From: Oceanobacillus zhaokaii
GTDB taxonomy: Bacteria; Bacillota; Bacilli; Bacillales; Amphibacillaceae
Length of the DNA stretch: 64,000 nucleotides
NCBI RefSeq assembly: GCF_003352005.1
Contig: NZ_CP024848.1
Location: 1,125,001 to 1,189,000 of the forward strand
Reading direction: 5' to 3'
Position 1 is the first letter of the stretch, and each line of letters begins with the position of its first letter. The notes under the pieces are model-generated. The model was not told where the DNA came from, made no database searches, and saw only the letters and a list, made by a program, of their open reading frames with translations. Shown piece after piece: positions 43,972 to 51,218 of this stretch. The position numbers and the translations under genes were made by a program.

Positions 43972-44439
43972 ATGATAAAGGGATTATATGAAGCGCATTT
44001 ACCTGTAAGAAATTTAGAAATTTCGATTGAATTTTACAGAGAATTAGGACTAAGGATCGGTTGGCGTGATGAGGACACCGCCTTCTTTTGGATAGAAGAA
44101 GGAAAAAGCTGGTTAGGATTGTGGGAAGGGAAGGAGTCACAAACCCCATACCACCCTTCTTTGAGGCATATTGCTTTTCGAGTTACATATGAGGATTTAA
44201 AAGATTCCTTACAATGGCTTGAATCCATCCAAGTTGAACCTGTTCCTTTTGGAGAAAGAACATCGATAGAGCCTTTTGTAAGACCAAATCAAGGAAATGC
44301 TTCGGTTTACTTTGATGACCCAGATGGAAATAGTTTAGAATTGATGTGTTATATTGAAGTTCCAAATGAATTAGAACACATAACGGAAAAGATGTCCTTC
44401 AAGGACTGGGAGAATATAGTTAATAGCGAATTGAAATAA
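43972..44439 (+). CDS. VOC-superfamily (glyoxalase-like) protein
   Basis: A 155-residue protein with the paired beta-alpha-beta-beta-beta modules of the vicinal-oxygen-chelate fold: YEAHLPVRNLEISIEFYREL at the N-terminus with the first metal ligand His, HIAFRV in the middle, YFDDPDGNSLELM near the end with the Glu ligand. Such proteins are dioxygenases, glyoxalases, or antibiotic-binding/resistance enzymes. AGAGGAGG precedes the ATG. It is related to the VOC gene at 46614, suggesting expansion within the array. Substrate unknown. Confidence 0.85.
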   Translation: MIKGLYEAHLPVRNLEISIEFYRELGLRIGWRDEDTAFFWIEEGKSWLGLWEGKESQTPYHPSLRHIAFRVTYEDLKDSLQWLESIQVEPVPFGERTSIEPFVRPNQGNASVYFDDPDGNSLELMCYIEVPNELEHITEKMSFKDWENIVNSELK

Positions 44440-44464
44440 CTTGAGATTATGAAGAAAATGTACT

Positions 44465-44536
44465 TAAACAAACCGGTGCAATACTTGTACAAGAAGACCC
44501 TCTGTCTAATGCATCTAGAGGACGGTATCTTTTTTG
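44465..44536 (+). repeat. Array repeat, copy 13 (arm A + hairpin)
   Basis: ACAAACCGGTGCAATACTTG, then a long imperfect hairpin (GACCCTCT .. AGAGGACGGT) with T6. No arm B before the cold-shock gene. Confidence 0.75.
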
Positions 44537-44686
44537 AGTGAGACGTGTTATATTATGAATAACTTAATTGTTCGTGCTAGCAATACAGGATCTATGTCAT
44601 AACCTTACAATGTATATCACCGTCTTGGATTATTATCAGAACAACCAAGTAATAAACGTGCACTATGCACAATGGGGGGATTTCAT

Positions 44687-44884
44687 ATGAATACAGGTTC
44701 AGTAAAATGGTTTAACGCAGACAAAGGTTTCGGTTTCATCGAAATTGAAGGTGGAGACGATGTATTCGTACACTTCTCGGCAATTCAAGGCGACGGCTTT
44801 AAAACTTTAGAAGAAGGTCAACAAGTTTCTTTCGATATCGAAGAAGGTAACCGTGGACCTCAGGCAACTAACGTTGTTAAATAA
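44687..44884 (+). CDS. Cold-shock protein (CspA/CspB family)
   Basis: A 65-residue single OB-fold nucleic-acid-binding protein with RNP1 KGFGFI and RNP2 VFVHFSAI, typical of Csp RNA chaperones. The true start is ATG 44687 (MNTGSVKWF), with GGGGGGA upstream; an in-frame ATG at 44672 would place the ribosome-binding site inside the gene. The ~150-base leader from the upstream repeat contains a GTGCACTATGCAC palindrome near the ribosome-binding site. It may fold in a temperature-dependent way, as known for cold-shock mRNAs (inferred). Confidence 0.93.
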   Translation: MNTGSVKWFNADKGFGFIEIEGGDDVFVHFSAIQGDGFKTLEEGQQVSFDIEEGNRGPQATNVVK

Positions 44885-44895
44885 TAACTTATAGT

Positions 44896-44930
44896 AAAAA
44901 GCTCTTCTTCACAGAAGGGCTTTTTATTTT
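44896..44930 (+). terminator. Terminator of the cold-shock gene
   Basis: AAAAAGCTCTTCT pairs with AGAAGGGCTTTTT (one mismatch) around TCAC; T-rich tail. Confidence 0.85.
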
Positions 44931-44970
44931 TTGTCGTTTAAATATAGAACAATTAAGCCGAATGTTACCA

Positions 44971-45102
44971 AACTAATGGGTGCCATAGTTAAACAAGAAG
45001 GTCATCTGGAACGATCTTTTTTTTATTTATCTACCTTGCCTGAAAATTATGAGCCTATAACTTTAGGTTCTTGAGCTAATGGGGCAGGTTAGTTGAATAA
45101 GA
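44971..45102 (+). repeat. Array repeat, copy 14 (complete, long)
   Basis: Arm A ACTAATGGGTGCCATAGTT, hairpin AAGAAGGTC / GATCTTTTTT, a ~60-base middle, arm B CTAATGGGGCAGGTTAGTTG at 45076. Confidence 0.82.
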
Positions 45103-45323
45103 ATTTTAAAAAACTTTGTGTGGATAATAATGATTTTGTAAAATAAGGAATACACTTTATCTTTATATATATAGGGTCAAATTATCGATGAATAAATCAC
45201 TTTAAGAGGAACTGTAATTAATAAATATAAGTTTAATAGAATAAATATACATATTTCTGATTTTTTAATAACCTTTTATGGTAATATAGTATTAATTTTA
45301 TTTTTATGAAGGGGTGTAGTTAA
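45103..45323. other. Leader of the LysE-family gene
   Basis: AT-rich 220-base leader, no ORF, ending in a GAAGGGGTG ribosome-binding site. Confidence 0.35.
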
Positions 45324-45956
45324 ATGGCGTTATTCTTTACATATGTTCTTGCGGGACTTGCTATTGCAATGCCAGTAGGTGCAATTACAGTAGAAATGAC
45401 AAAGCAAGGTCTTAAGAATGGATTTATGCACGGTTGGGTTGTTGGATTAGGTGGGATGACCATTGATTTTGCTTTAATCGCAGCTCTCTATTTTGGATTA
45501 GCTTCTATTTTGCAACTACCTTTTATTCAAATGCCAATGTGGTTAGTTGGTGCAATATTTTTGTTTTTAATAGGGTATGATTCTATTAAAAATGCGGACA
45601 AAGATATAACATTATCTGGTGAAAAACCTACAAAATCGTTATGGTCTACTTATCGTAACGGGTTCCTTGTTGCAATATCTCCTGGTAATATTGTTTTTTG
45701 GCTAAGTGTATTTGGAGCAGTACTAACTAATTCATATAATGCAGCTGAGCCAACTAATTTTTTAATTATTGCAGCAGGTGTTTTAACAGGTATATTATTG
45801 CACGATTTAGGGTTATTAACAATTGTGGCTACCACTAGAAAAGTAATGAGCCGAACAATGATTAAGGGATTTTCTATCATCGCAGGATTATTATTAATTG
45901 GTTTTGCAGGTTATTTTGTTTATCAATTTTTTACTGCAATAACAGAAGCAATCTAA
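45324..45956 (+). CDS. LysE/RhtB-family amino-acid exporter
   Basis: Integral membrane exporter of 210 residues with six hydrophobic segments. The LysE signature is at the N-terminus (GLAIAMPVGAITVEM then KNGFMHGWVVGLGGM), and the second conserved region GFLVAISPGNIVFWLSVFG is mid-protein. These proteins export basic or neutral amino acids or related small molecules. AAGGGGTGTAG precedes the ATG. It is a single-gene unit between array repeats 14 and 15. Confidence 0.88.
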   Translation: MALFFTYVLAGLAIAMPVGAITVEMTKQGLKNGFMHGWVVGLGGMTIDFALIAALYFGLASILQLPFIQMPMWLVGAIFLFLIGYDSIKNADKDITLSGEKPTKSLWSTYRNGFLVAISPGNIVFWLSVFGAVLTNSYNAAEPTNFLIIAAGVLTGILLHDLGLLTIVATTRKVMSRTMIKGFSIIAGLLLIGFAGYFVYQFFTAITEAI

Positions 45957-45969
45957 AATTTTAAGTTAT

Positions 45970-46102
45970 TCCATTAACTGGTGCAAGAATTAAACTTGGC
46001 GGTACTCGAAACGGTCGTCTTTTTCTTCCGGAAACATTGTTTGAATATATGCTATTATTGGAAGATAAGTTGTTTCACTAACGGGGGCAGATTGAACAAG
46101 GT
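45970..46102 (+). repeat. Array repeat, copy 15 (long form)
   Basis: Arm A ATTAACTGGTGCAAGAATT, hairpin GGCGGTAC / GGTCGTC with T5, middle TTTGAATATATGCTATTATT, arm B CTAACGGGGGCAGATTGAAC at 46078. Confidence 0.8.
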
Positions 46103-46147
46103 TGAATGAGTATTAGTTAAAAAAGTATAAAAGGAGAACTGAAAAAT

Positions 46148-46528
46148 ATGAAATTAAAAATTTTAGAATCAACTTTTTCTGTTGTGAAACTTCCTCCAAC
46201 AGAAACAATACCATTGTGGGCATTAAACTCCGATGTTTTTTCTATTACTCGAACAGATGAAGAATTGTCTATCGTTTGCCCTTCCGAATGTTTATCTATG
46301 AATGATGTAATTGAGGATGCTGAAAATGATTGGAAATGTATCAAAGTAGAGGGAGTTTTAGACTTTAGTTTAACTGGAATATTGTCTTCATTAGCGAATC
46401 CATTAGCTGAAAATAAAATCAGTATCTTTGCTATTTCAACCTTTAATACGGACTATCTACTTATTAAAAGCCATTTAATTGAAAAGGCCAAAGTCGTGTT
46501 AGAGAATGAAGGTCACACTTTTACATAA
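46148..46528 (+). CDS. ACT-domain protein, copy 1
   Basis: A 126-residue protein of the ACT_7/CASTOR-like type: KLKILESTFSVVKL, TRTDEELSIVCPSE (the strand with conserved DELS(I/V)V), GILSSLANPLAENKISIFAIST and the C-terminal NTDYLLIKSHLIEKAKVVL. ACT domains bind amino acids allosterically; with no enzymatic partner it may be a free ligand-binding regulator. AAAGGAGAACTG precedes the ATG. It is ~91% identical (11 differences by my count) to the protein at 48930, and the two share the downstream arm A too, so the gene plus its repeat was duplicated as a unit. Confidence 0.85.
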   Translation: MKLKILESTFSVVKLPPTETIPLWALNSDVFSITRTDEELSIVCPSECLSMNDVIEDAENDWKCIKVEGVLDFSLTGILSSLANPLAENKISIFAISTFNTDYLLIKSHLIEKAKVVLENEGHTFT

Positions 46529-46539
46529 AAAACTTTATT

Positions 46540-46592
46540 GAACAAACGGGTGCAAGAGTTGAAGATCAATTATTAGAATGACTGCTCTTTTC
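46540..46592 (+). repeat. Array repeat, copy 16 (arm A + hairpin)
   Basis: ACAAACGGGTGCAAGAGTTG, followed by AAGAG .. CTCTTTTC. No arm B; the next ribosome-binding site follows at once. Confidence 0.78.
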
Positions 46593-46613
46593 CCTTAAAA
46601 GGAGTTCCTGTTA

Positions 46614-47072
46614 ATGATTAAAGGCATCTTTGAAACTCATATTAATGTGAGTAATTACCAAAATTCAGCCGCTTTTTATGATAAGCTGCTAAATATTATC
46701 CCGTTATTTGAAGATTCTACAAGAAAGTCAAAATTCTACTGGGTTGGAAAACCTGGAGAATCTATGCTAGGTATTAGAGAAAATTATCCAAGCCCTTTAA
46801 TCCAACGGCAACACTTTGCGTTTAAAGTCAATTTAGATGATATATCCTCGGCAAGAGATTACTTATCAGATTTAGGAATAGAAACAACTAACTTTTTGGG
46901 TGAGAGTTCTGAAAATTTATTAGTCTTTCCTTTTATGCCTGCTGTATCTATTTACTTTAAAGACCCTGATGGTCATTCAATTGAATTTCTTGCGATGCTA
47001 AAAGATCCTCCGAAGCCTGAACTAGATATAATGACATTGCAAGAATGGGAAGAGTTACACGGAAGAGGCTAA
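46614..47072 (+). CDS. VOC-superfamily (glyoxalase-like) protein
   Basis: A 152-residue VOC-fold protein: FETHINVSNYQNSAAFYDKL, HFAFKV, and YFKDPDGHSIEFLAML near the end carry the fold's metal-ligand positions. The C-terminal tail (PELDIMTLQEWEEL) resembles that of the VOC protein at 43972 (MSFKDWENI), so the two are related. AAAGGAGTTCCTG precedes the ATG. It is a single gene between repeats 16 and 17. It may be a resistance- or detoxification-type VOC protein; the substrate is unknown. Confidence 0.85.
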   Translation: MIKGIFETHINVSNYQNSAAFYDKLLNIIPLFEDSTRKSKFYWVGKPGESMLGIRENYPSPLIQRQHFAFKVNLDDISSARDYLSDLGIETTNFLGESSENLLVFPFMPAVSIYFKDPDGHSIEFLAMLKDPPKPELDIMTLQEWEELHGRG

Positions 47073-47088
47073 ACAATTAATTCCTTAT

Positions 47089-47118
47089 TAAACAAACGGG
47101 TGCAAGAGTTGAAGATAA
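47089..47118 (+). repeat. Array repeat, copy 17 (arm A only)
   Basis: ACAAACGGGTGCAAGAGTTG with GAAGAT following, the same arm as copy 16. No hairpin or arm B remains before the PhzF gene. Confidence 0.75.
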
Positions 47119-47159
47119 TTGGTATGTTGGTTAAAACAAAAAAAATTAGGGGTAGACTT

Positions 47160-48041
47160 ATGGCGAAAATTAATTATTCTATTGTTGATGTGTTTTCAGA
47201 AGGAAAATATACAGGAAATCCACTCGCGGTTTTTAAAAACGCTAGAAATATTTTTGATAGTGAAATGCAACAAATAGCTAAAGAAATTAATTATTCCGAA
47301 ACTACTTTTATCTTGTCTGATTCAAAAAATGAAGGTGGTTTTGATGTTCGTATTTTTACACCAAATGAGGAGGTTCCTTTTGCTGGTCATCCTACATTAG
47401 GGACTGCATTTATCATTCAAAACGAAGTATTAGAGGAACCTATGGAAAAGCTTATTCTAAATTTTAAAGCCGGACAGATACCAGTTTCGTTTGATAATCA
47501 GGAAAAAGTTCTATGGATGAAACAAAATGAACCTACTTTTGGTCAAACTTTAGATACGAAAATAGTTTCTGATGTATTAAATATAGATAGTGAATACATA
47601 GACGATAGATTTCCTATCCAAGAGGTTTCAACCGGACTTCCAGTGATTGTTACCCCCTTAAAATCATTAGAGGCAGTAAAGAAAGTAAACATAAATAAGG
47701 GAAAATATTTTGATTTAATTCAACATACTGATGCAAAAGCTATTATGGTTTTTTCTCCAGAAGTATATAATTCGGAAAATGATTTAAATGTTCGAGATTT
47801 TGCAGACTATTATGGTATCCCCGAAGATGCAGCTACTGGTAGTTCTAACGGATGTTTAGCTTCCTACTTAGTTAAATACCAATATTTTAATAAAAGTGAA
47901 ATTAACATTTGTGTAGAACAAGGATATGAAATTGAAAGACCGTCTTTATTGTTTTTAAAAGCAGGGGAGGATAACGGAAAAATTAATGTTTATGTAGGAG
48001 GTAAAGTAGTAAAAATTGCTCAAGGTGAATGGTTTCTATAA
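47160..48041 (+). CDS. PhzF-family epimerase/isomerase-like protein
   Basis: A ~293-residue PhzF protein with a duplicated diaminopimelate-epimerase-like fold. Seen features: VDVFSEGKYTGNPLAV at the N-terminus, EINYSETTFIL (catalytic Glu position), RIFTPNEEVPFAGHPTLG, and DAATGSSNGCLASYL in the second half. The start is ATG 47160, with TAGGGGTAG upstream; an in-frame GTG at 47100 lies within arm A and is unlikely. Family members isomerise small acids (phenazine pathway and others); the substrate here is unknown. It is a single-gene unit of the array. Confidence 0.87.
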   Translation: MAKINYSIVDVFSEGKYTGNPLAVFKNARNIFDSEMQQIAKEINYSETTFILSDSKNEGGFDVRIFTPNEEVPFAGHPTLGTAFIIQNEVLEEPMEKLILNFKAGQIPVSFDNQEKVLWMKQNEPTFGQTLDTKIVSDVLNIDSEYIDDRFPIQEVSTGLPVIVTPLKSLEAVKKVNINKGKYFDLIQHTDAKAIMVFSPEVYNSENDLNVRDFADYYGIPEDAATGSSNGCLASYLVKYQYFNKSEINICVEQGYEIERPSLLFLKAGEDNGKINVYVGGKVVKIAQGEWFL

Positions 48042-48054
48042 CACCCTTACTTAT

Positions 48055-48133
48055 TAAACAAACGAGTGCTTTACTAAAAGAAGGGCAATGCTTCATCCTT
48101 AATCAACTAAAGGGGCAGGTTAGTTTAAGAAGA
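48055..48133 (+). repeat. Array repeat, copy 18
   Basis: Arm A ACAAACGAGTGCTTTACT, short middle with GAAGGGCAATGCTTCATCC, arm B CTAAAGGGGCAGGTTAGTTT at 48107. Confidence 0.8.
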
Positions 48134-48192
48134 AAATGTATTACTTTTAGTATATAAAAGTGTTTAGAAGATTGGTTAGAGGGAGTGTTTAA

Positions 48193-48492
48193 ATGCAAGA
48201 AATATTACAATCATTTTTAGAAATTGAGATTTCTGATCAAGAATATTATGATGGCATCATTCGCTTTATTTATTCTGGCAATATCAGATGCGGAGAATAT
48301 GAATGTAACCAATTTGTAGTTAAAAAAATGGACTTATTAAATTTTATCGTTTTTGAAGAATATGAGATAAATAAAAAAAGGGAAATTCATAATTCCTTTT
48401 CTATATCTAAAAATGAATTAATTAAAACTATTAATGACTATGCAAAAACACAAGGATTTTTAATAAGAGATTTTTATTGGACTAAAGGGTAG
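48193..48492 (+). CDS. Hypothetical 99-residue protein whose end lies in the array repeat
   Basis: Unrecognised small cytoplasmic protein, acidic, with hydrophobic and aromatic strands (YYDGIIRFIYSGNIRCGEYEC, DLLNFIVFEEYEI) and a C-terminal helix-strand (TQGFLIRDFYW). GAGGGAGTG precedes the ATG. The last codons, TGG ACT AAA GGG TAG, are the first bases of arm A of the following repeat, so the repeat supplies the stop codon and the last three residues. No function can be assigned. Confidence 0.7.
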   Translation: MQEILQSFLEIEISDQEYYDGIIRFIYSGNIRCGEYECNQFVVKKMDLLNFIVFEEYEINKKREIHNSFSISKNELIKTINDYAKTQGFLIRDFYWTKG

Positions 48493-48548
48493 CGATTGTT
48501 CGAATAGAGCAGTCGCTATTTCACTAACGGGGCTGAATAGTTAAAAAA
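48481..48548 (+). repeat. Array repeat, copy 19 (overlaps a gene end)
   Basis: Arm A ACTAAAGGGTAGCGATTGTT, hairpin TAGCGATTG / CAGTCGCTA, arm B CTAACGGGGCTGAATAGTT at 48523. Confidence 0.8.
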
Positions 48549-48613
48549 TGAAACTTTCACCTAACCTTTTCCGTAAATTAAATTAAATCATTTTAAATTG
48601 GGAGGAACTGAGA

Positions 48614-48739
48614 TTGGGTGCAGTAACAAAAAAACAAAAGGAATCAAAAGTAATATGGGCAGTGATTGGTTTAGCTTTTGGTTCAGCAGTTGGGGCAATA
48701 TTAGGAATAATAGCTTACAATAATCAATGGTTGGGGTGA
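48614..48739 (+). CDS. Small single-helix membrane protein (41 residues)
   Basis: A TTG start at 48614 with GGGAGGAACTGAGA upstream opens a 42-codon frame: a basic N-terminus (VTKKQKESK), one glycine-rich hydrophobic helix (VIGLAFGSAVGAILGIIAY), and a short tail NNQWLG. The ribosome-binding site, length and its place exactly between two array repeats support a real gene. It would sit in the membrane with the N-terminus inside; a holin- or toxin-like role is possible, but nothing specific is recognised. Confidence 0.6.
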   Translation: MGAVTKKQKESKVIWAVIGLAFGSAVGAILGIIAYNNQWLG

Positions 48740-48798
48740 AGGAGAAATTACACAAATTTAGTAGTTATGTGAATGGCTTTTGTTGACGTAGTTATTTT

Positions 48799-48881
48799 AT
48801 TAACGGGTTCTTTAGTACAACAATGAGATCGTCACAATGGCGGTCTTGTTTAACTAATGGGGCAGTTTAGTTTAATAAGGG
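48799..48881 (+). repeat. Array repeat, copy 20 (complete)
   Basis: Arm A ATTAACGGGTTCTTTAGTAC, hairpin GATCG / CGGTC around TCACAATGG, arm B CTAATGGGGCAGTTTAGTTT at 48854. Confidence 0.8.
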
Positions 48882-48929
48882 TCTGACAGAAAAAATAGTA
48901 TAATAAATTCTAAAAGGAATGATGAAAAT

Positions 48930-49310
48930 ATGAAATTAAAAATTTTAGATTCAACTTTTTCCGTTGTGAAATTTCCATCAACAGAAACAATACCATTGTG
49001 GGCATTAAACTCTGATATATTTTCTATTACACGAACAGATGAGGAACTGTCTATCGTGTGTCCTTCCGAATGTTTATTGATGAACGAGGTATTTAAGGAT
49101 GTTGAAAATGATTGGAAATGTATAAAAGTAGAGGGAGTTTTAGACTTTAACTTAACTGGAATATTATCTTCATTAGCGAATCCATTAGCTGAAAATAAAA
49201 TCAGTATCTTTGCTATTTCAACCTTTAATACGGACTATCTGCTTATTAAAAGCCATTCAATTGAAAAGGCCAAAGTCGTGTTAGAGAATGAAGGTCACAC
49301 TTTTACATAA
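48930..49310 (+). CDS. ACT-domain protein, copy 2
   Basis: A 126-residue near-copy of the ACT-domain protein at 46148, with the same DEELSIVCPSE and LANPLAENKISIFA blocks. Differences are concentrated in the middle (LLMNEVFKDV versus LSMNDVIEDA), while the last ~45 codons and the following TTTATTGAACAAAC are nearly identical in DNA. That pattern suggests duplication of the gene with its downstream arm A, followed by divergence or partial gene conversion. The 5' leaders differ, consistent with a breakpoint near the upstream repeat. AAAGGAATGATG precedes the start. Confidence 0.85.
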   Translation: MKLKILDSTFSVVKFPSTETIPLWALNSDIFSITRTDEELSIVCPSECLLMNEVFKDVENDWKCIKVEGVLDFNLTGILSSLANPLAENKISIFAISTFNTDYLLIKSHSIEKAKVVLENEGHTFT

Positions 49311-49319
49311 AAACTTTAT

Positions 49320-49397
49320 TGAACAAACTGGTGCATTAGTTGAAGATGAGATTGAACGGCAGCTATTGTGCTAAAGGGGCAGGTTTGTTGAAGAAGA
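49320..49397 (+). repeat. Array repeat, copy 21
   Basis: Arm A ACAAACTGGTGCATTAGTTG, short middle, arm B CTAAAGGGGCAGGTTTGTTG at 49371. Confidence 0.82.
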
Positions 49398-49455
49398 AGG
49401 AAACTCTAATAGCTATATTGAACTTATAAGGTATAGATATATTGAAAGGGTGAGG

Positions 49456-49857
49456 ATGTTGAAATTATCAATCATTACTAGCATAAGAACAAATAATTTT
49501 AATGATGAACGTGTAATGCAAAAAATCACAGAAATGTGGAAAGAGGCTTCTAATCGTCTAACTAAAAATGAAAATATTACATACGGTGTATATCATAATT
49601 ATGAGAGTGACTATAAAGGTGATTATTCATTAAGCGTTGGTAGTGAAGATACTAATGGGAAATCTTTTATAGAGATACCGAAAAATGAGAAATACGAAAT
49701 CTTTAAAGTAAATACAACTGAAGAACAAGGAATTTTTAATAGCTGGAGTAAAATATGGGATCAAGAAGAAGCAGGTACATTAGAGAGAGCTTATTCATTT
49801 GATTTCGAAAAATACTATCCTAATGGGGAAATTGAAATCCACATAGCCATAAAGTAA
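49456..49857 (+). CDS. GyrI/Cass2-like effector-binding protein
   Basis: A ~133-residue stand-alone SOUL/GyrI-like effector-binding domain: KLSIITSIRTNNFND at the start, ITEMWKEASNRL, YGVYHNYESDYKGDYSLSVG, then IPKNEKYEIFKV, IFNSWSKIWD, RAYSFDFEKYY and EIHIAIK. This order of motifs fits the integron-associated effector-binding protein (Cass2-type) and YdeE-like family, which bind small, often cationic drugs. I prefer ATG 49456 (AAAGGGTGAGG upstream); GTG 49450 is in frame. It is a single gene between two array repeats. Family assignment is from motif memory and should be confirmed by profile search. Confidence 0.7.
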   Translation: MLKLSIITSIRTNNFNDERVMQKITEMWKEASNRLTKNENITYGVYHNYESDYKGDYSLSVGSEDTNGKSFIEIPKNEKYEIFKVNTTEEQGIFNSWSKIWDQEEAGTLERAYSFDFEKYYPNGEIEIHIAIK

Positions 49858-49869
49858 GTGATAATTTAT

Positions 49870-49950
49870 CTTCAACAAAAGGGTGCTTTAATACAACAAT
49901 GAGATTGTCACAATGACGATTTTTACTATTGGGGCAGGATTATTTAATAG
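49870..49950 (+). repeat. Array repeat, copy 22
   Basis: Arm A AACAAAAGGGTGCTTTAATA, hairpin ATTGTCA / TGACGAT with T5, arm B CTATTGGGGCAGGATTATTT at 49927. Confidence 0.78.
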
Positions 49951-50032
49951 GAATCCCATAATAGTTCTGGTATGAAAATAATGAGTAGATAAAAATTACT
50001 TTGTCTTTTAGATTATTTAGGTGGGAGAATAA

Positions 50033-50251
50033 ATGTTGGATAAAATTAAAGATTTACCTGAAAAGGTGGCATTTGCATTTGGCTTAACTTTAATATTAGT
50101 TAGCGGCTCATTGTTATTCTTGTTATCACTTTTGTTCCAAATTGGTAATTGGGCTACGTGGATTTTAGGAGGTATTATTTGGTTTATAGCTTCCTTATTT
50201 ATAGCAAGTGCCGCTGATAAAAGGCATTCACGCCTTGATAAGAAAAAGTAA
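50033..50251 (+). CDS. Small two-helix membrane protein
   Basis: Unrecognised 72-residue protein with two adjacent hydrophobic helices (about residues 13-33 and 38-58) joined by a short Gly/Trp turn, an acidic/basic N-terminus and a strongly basic tail (DKRHSRLDKKK). Both ends are predicted cytoplasmic. TAGGTGGGAG precedes the ATG. It is a single-gene unit between repeats 22 and 23; similar in size to the proteins at 42001 and 48614 but not alike in sequence. Confidence 0.65.
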   Translation: MLDKIKDLPEKVAFAFGLTLILVSGSLLFLLSLLFQIGNWATWILGGIIWFIASLFIASAADKRHSRLDKKK

Positions 50252-50275
50252 CTCTTTTTTCATTTGTACTTATTG

Positions 50276-50410
50276 CATTAACGGGTGCAAGAGTTAAACA
50301 AGGCGATTACCAGAACAATCGTCTTTTTCTTTGAACAATATTATCTTTTGAATATTATGTTACTATTGTTTAGAAGCATTGAACTAATGGGGCAGGTCAG
50401 TACAATAAAG
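50276..50410 (+). repeat. Array repeat, copy 23 (long form, complete)
   Basis: Arm A ATTAACGGGTGCAAGAGTT, hairpin AAGGCGATT / AATCGTCTT with T5, middle TTTTGAATATTATGTTACTA, arm B CTAATGGGGCAGGTCAGT at 50384. Confidence 0.85.
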
Positions 50411-50437
50411 AAATAATATTGTTAAAGGATGGTATGT

Positions 50438-50878
50438 ATGGATAAGGTACAACAATATTGGAATGATTTTTGTGTAGCAAATCAAAAGGAAGGGACCGAA
50501 TATAAAGATGCATTTCAATTTGGAGCATCGGCTGATTGGTTAGCTGATTTAGTTGTTGAGGGAAAGAAGACAGCGACAACTTCAGGTTTTGTGTTTTATG
50601 AGTTAGAAAAAGAAGCTATACCTCAAGCTGGTGAATATTATATTATTCTGAGTGGTGAGGAAGTGCCAGTCGCAGTTATTCAAATTCAATCTGTTGAAGT
50701 TGTTCCGATGAATGAGGTAACAGAAGAATTTGCGTTAGCAGAAGGTGAAGGGGATTATCGGTTTTGGTGGGATGCACACGAAAAGTTCTTTACGGAATTA
50801 TTAAAAGAATACGATAAAGAATTCTCACCAAATATGTTAGTTGTATGTGAACGGTTTAAAAAAGTATATCCAAAATAA
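50438..50878 (+). CDS. ASCH-domain protein
   Basis: A 146-residue cytoplasmic protein with the ASCH (PUA-like) fold: QYWNDFCVANQ at the N-terminus, FGASADWLADLVVEGKKTATTS with the conserved G-K-K-T-A-T motif, GEYYIILSGEEVPVAVIQI, and the EGEGDYRFWWDAHEKFF motif followed by LVVCERFKKVY. ASCH proteins bind RNA, and at least one hydrolyses N4-acetylcytidine; the role here is unknown. ATG 50438 is preferred, with AAAGGATGGT upstream; ATG 50429 is in frame. Single-gene unit. Confidence 0.85.
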   Translation: MDKVQQYWNDFCVANQKEGTEYKDAFQFGASADWLADLVVEGKKTATTSGFVFYELEKEAIPQAGEYYIILSGEEVPVAVIQIQSVEVVPMNEVTEEFALAEGEGDYRFWWDAHEKFFTELLKEYDKEFSPNMLVVCERFKKVYPK

Positions 50879-50929
50879 AGTAGTTAAATTACTTTAGAGT
50901 CTTTGGATAGATTATTCTTATTAGGACAG

Positions 50930-51017
50930 CTGTTCAACTAACTGGTGCTTTAATACAACAAGGAGATCGTCATTACGGCGGTCTTATTTTATTTAACGGG
51001 GCAGGTTAGTTGAATAA
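50930..51017 (+). repeat. Array repeat, copy 24 (complete, 10-bp inverted ends)
   Basis: The left end TTCAACTAACTGGTGC and right end GGGGCAGGTTAGTTGAA are complementary over 10 bp (TTCAACTAAC / GTTAGTTGAA). Between them are a GATCGTCATTACGGCGGTC hairpin and a T-rich run. It best shows the overall palindromic design. Confidence 0.88.
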
Positions 51018-51218
51018 GGATGTGGGTTGTATTATTTCGCCAGAGTCCTGAATTGACTTCTTTCTTACGTAGACGAAGAGTTGTGAATGAAAGGCTCTTT
51101 TATCCTAGGATTCAGCGTTTGTCATATAAAGTCTAGAAATCAAGACAAATGCCCAAGAACATTTTCCCAAAAACACATATGCTCTATTGTAAAATGAATT
51201 GAGGAGATGAATGTTTTT

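Noticed and set aside
42335..51017. Canonical attC sites of a class 1-type integron
   Set aside because: The outer boxes read AACTAAC/GTTAGTT rather than RYYYAAC/GTTRRRY, and no integrase with the IntI-specific insertion is encoded, so only an integron-like reading is justified.
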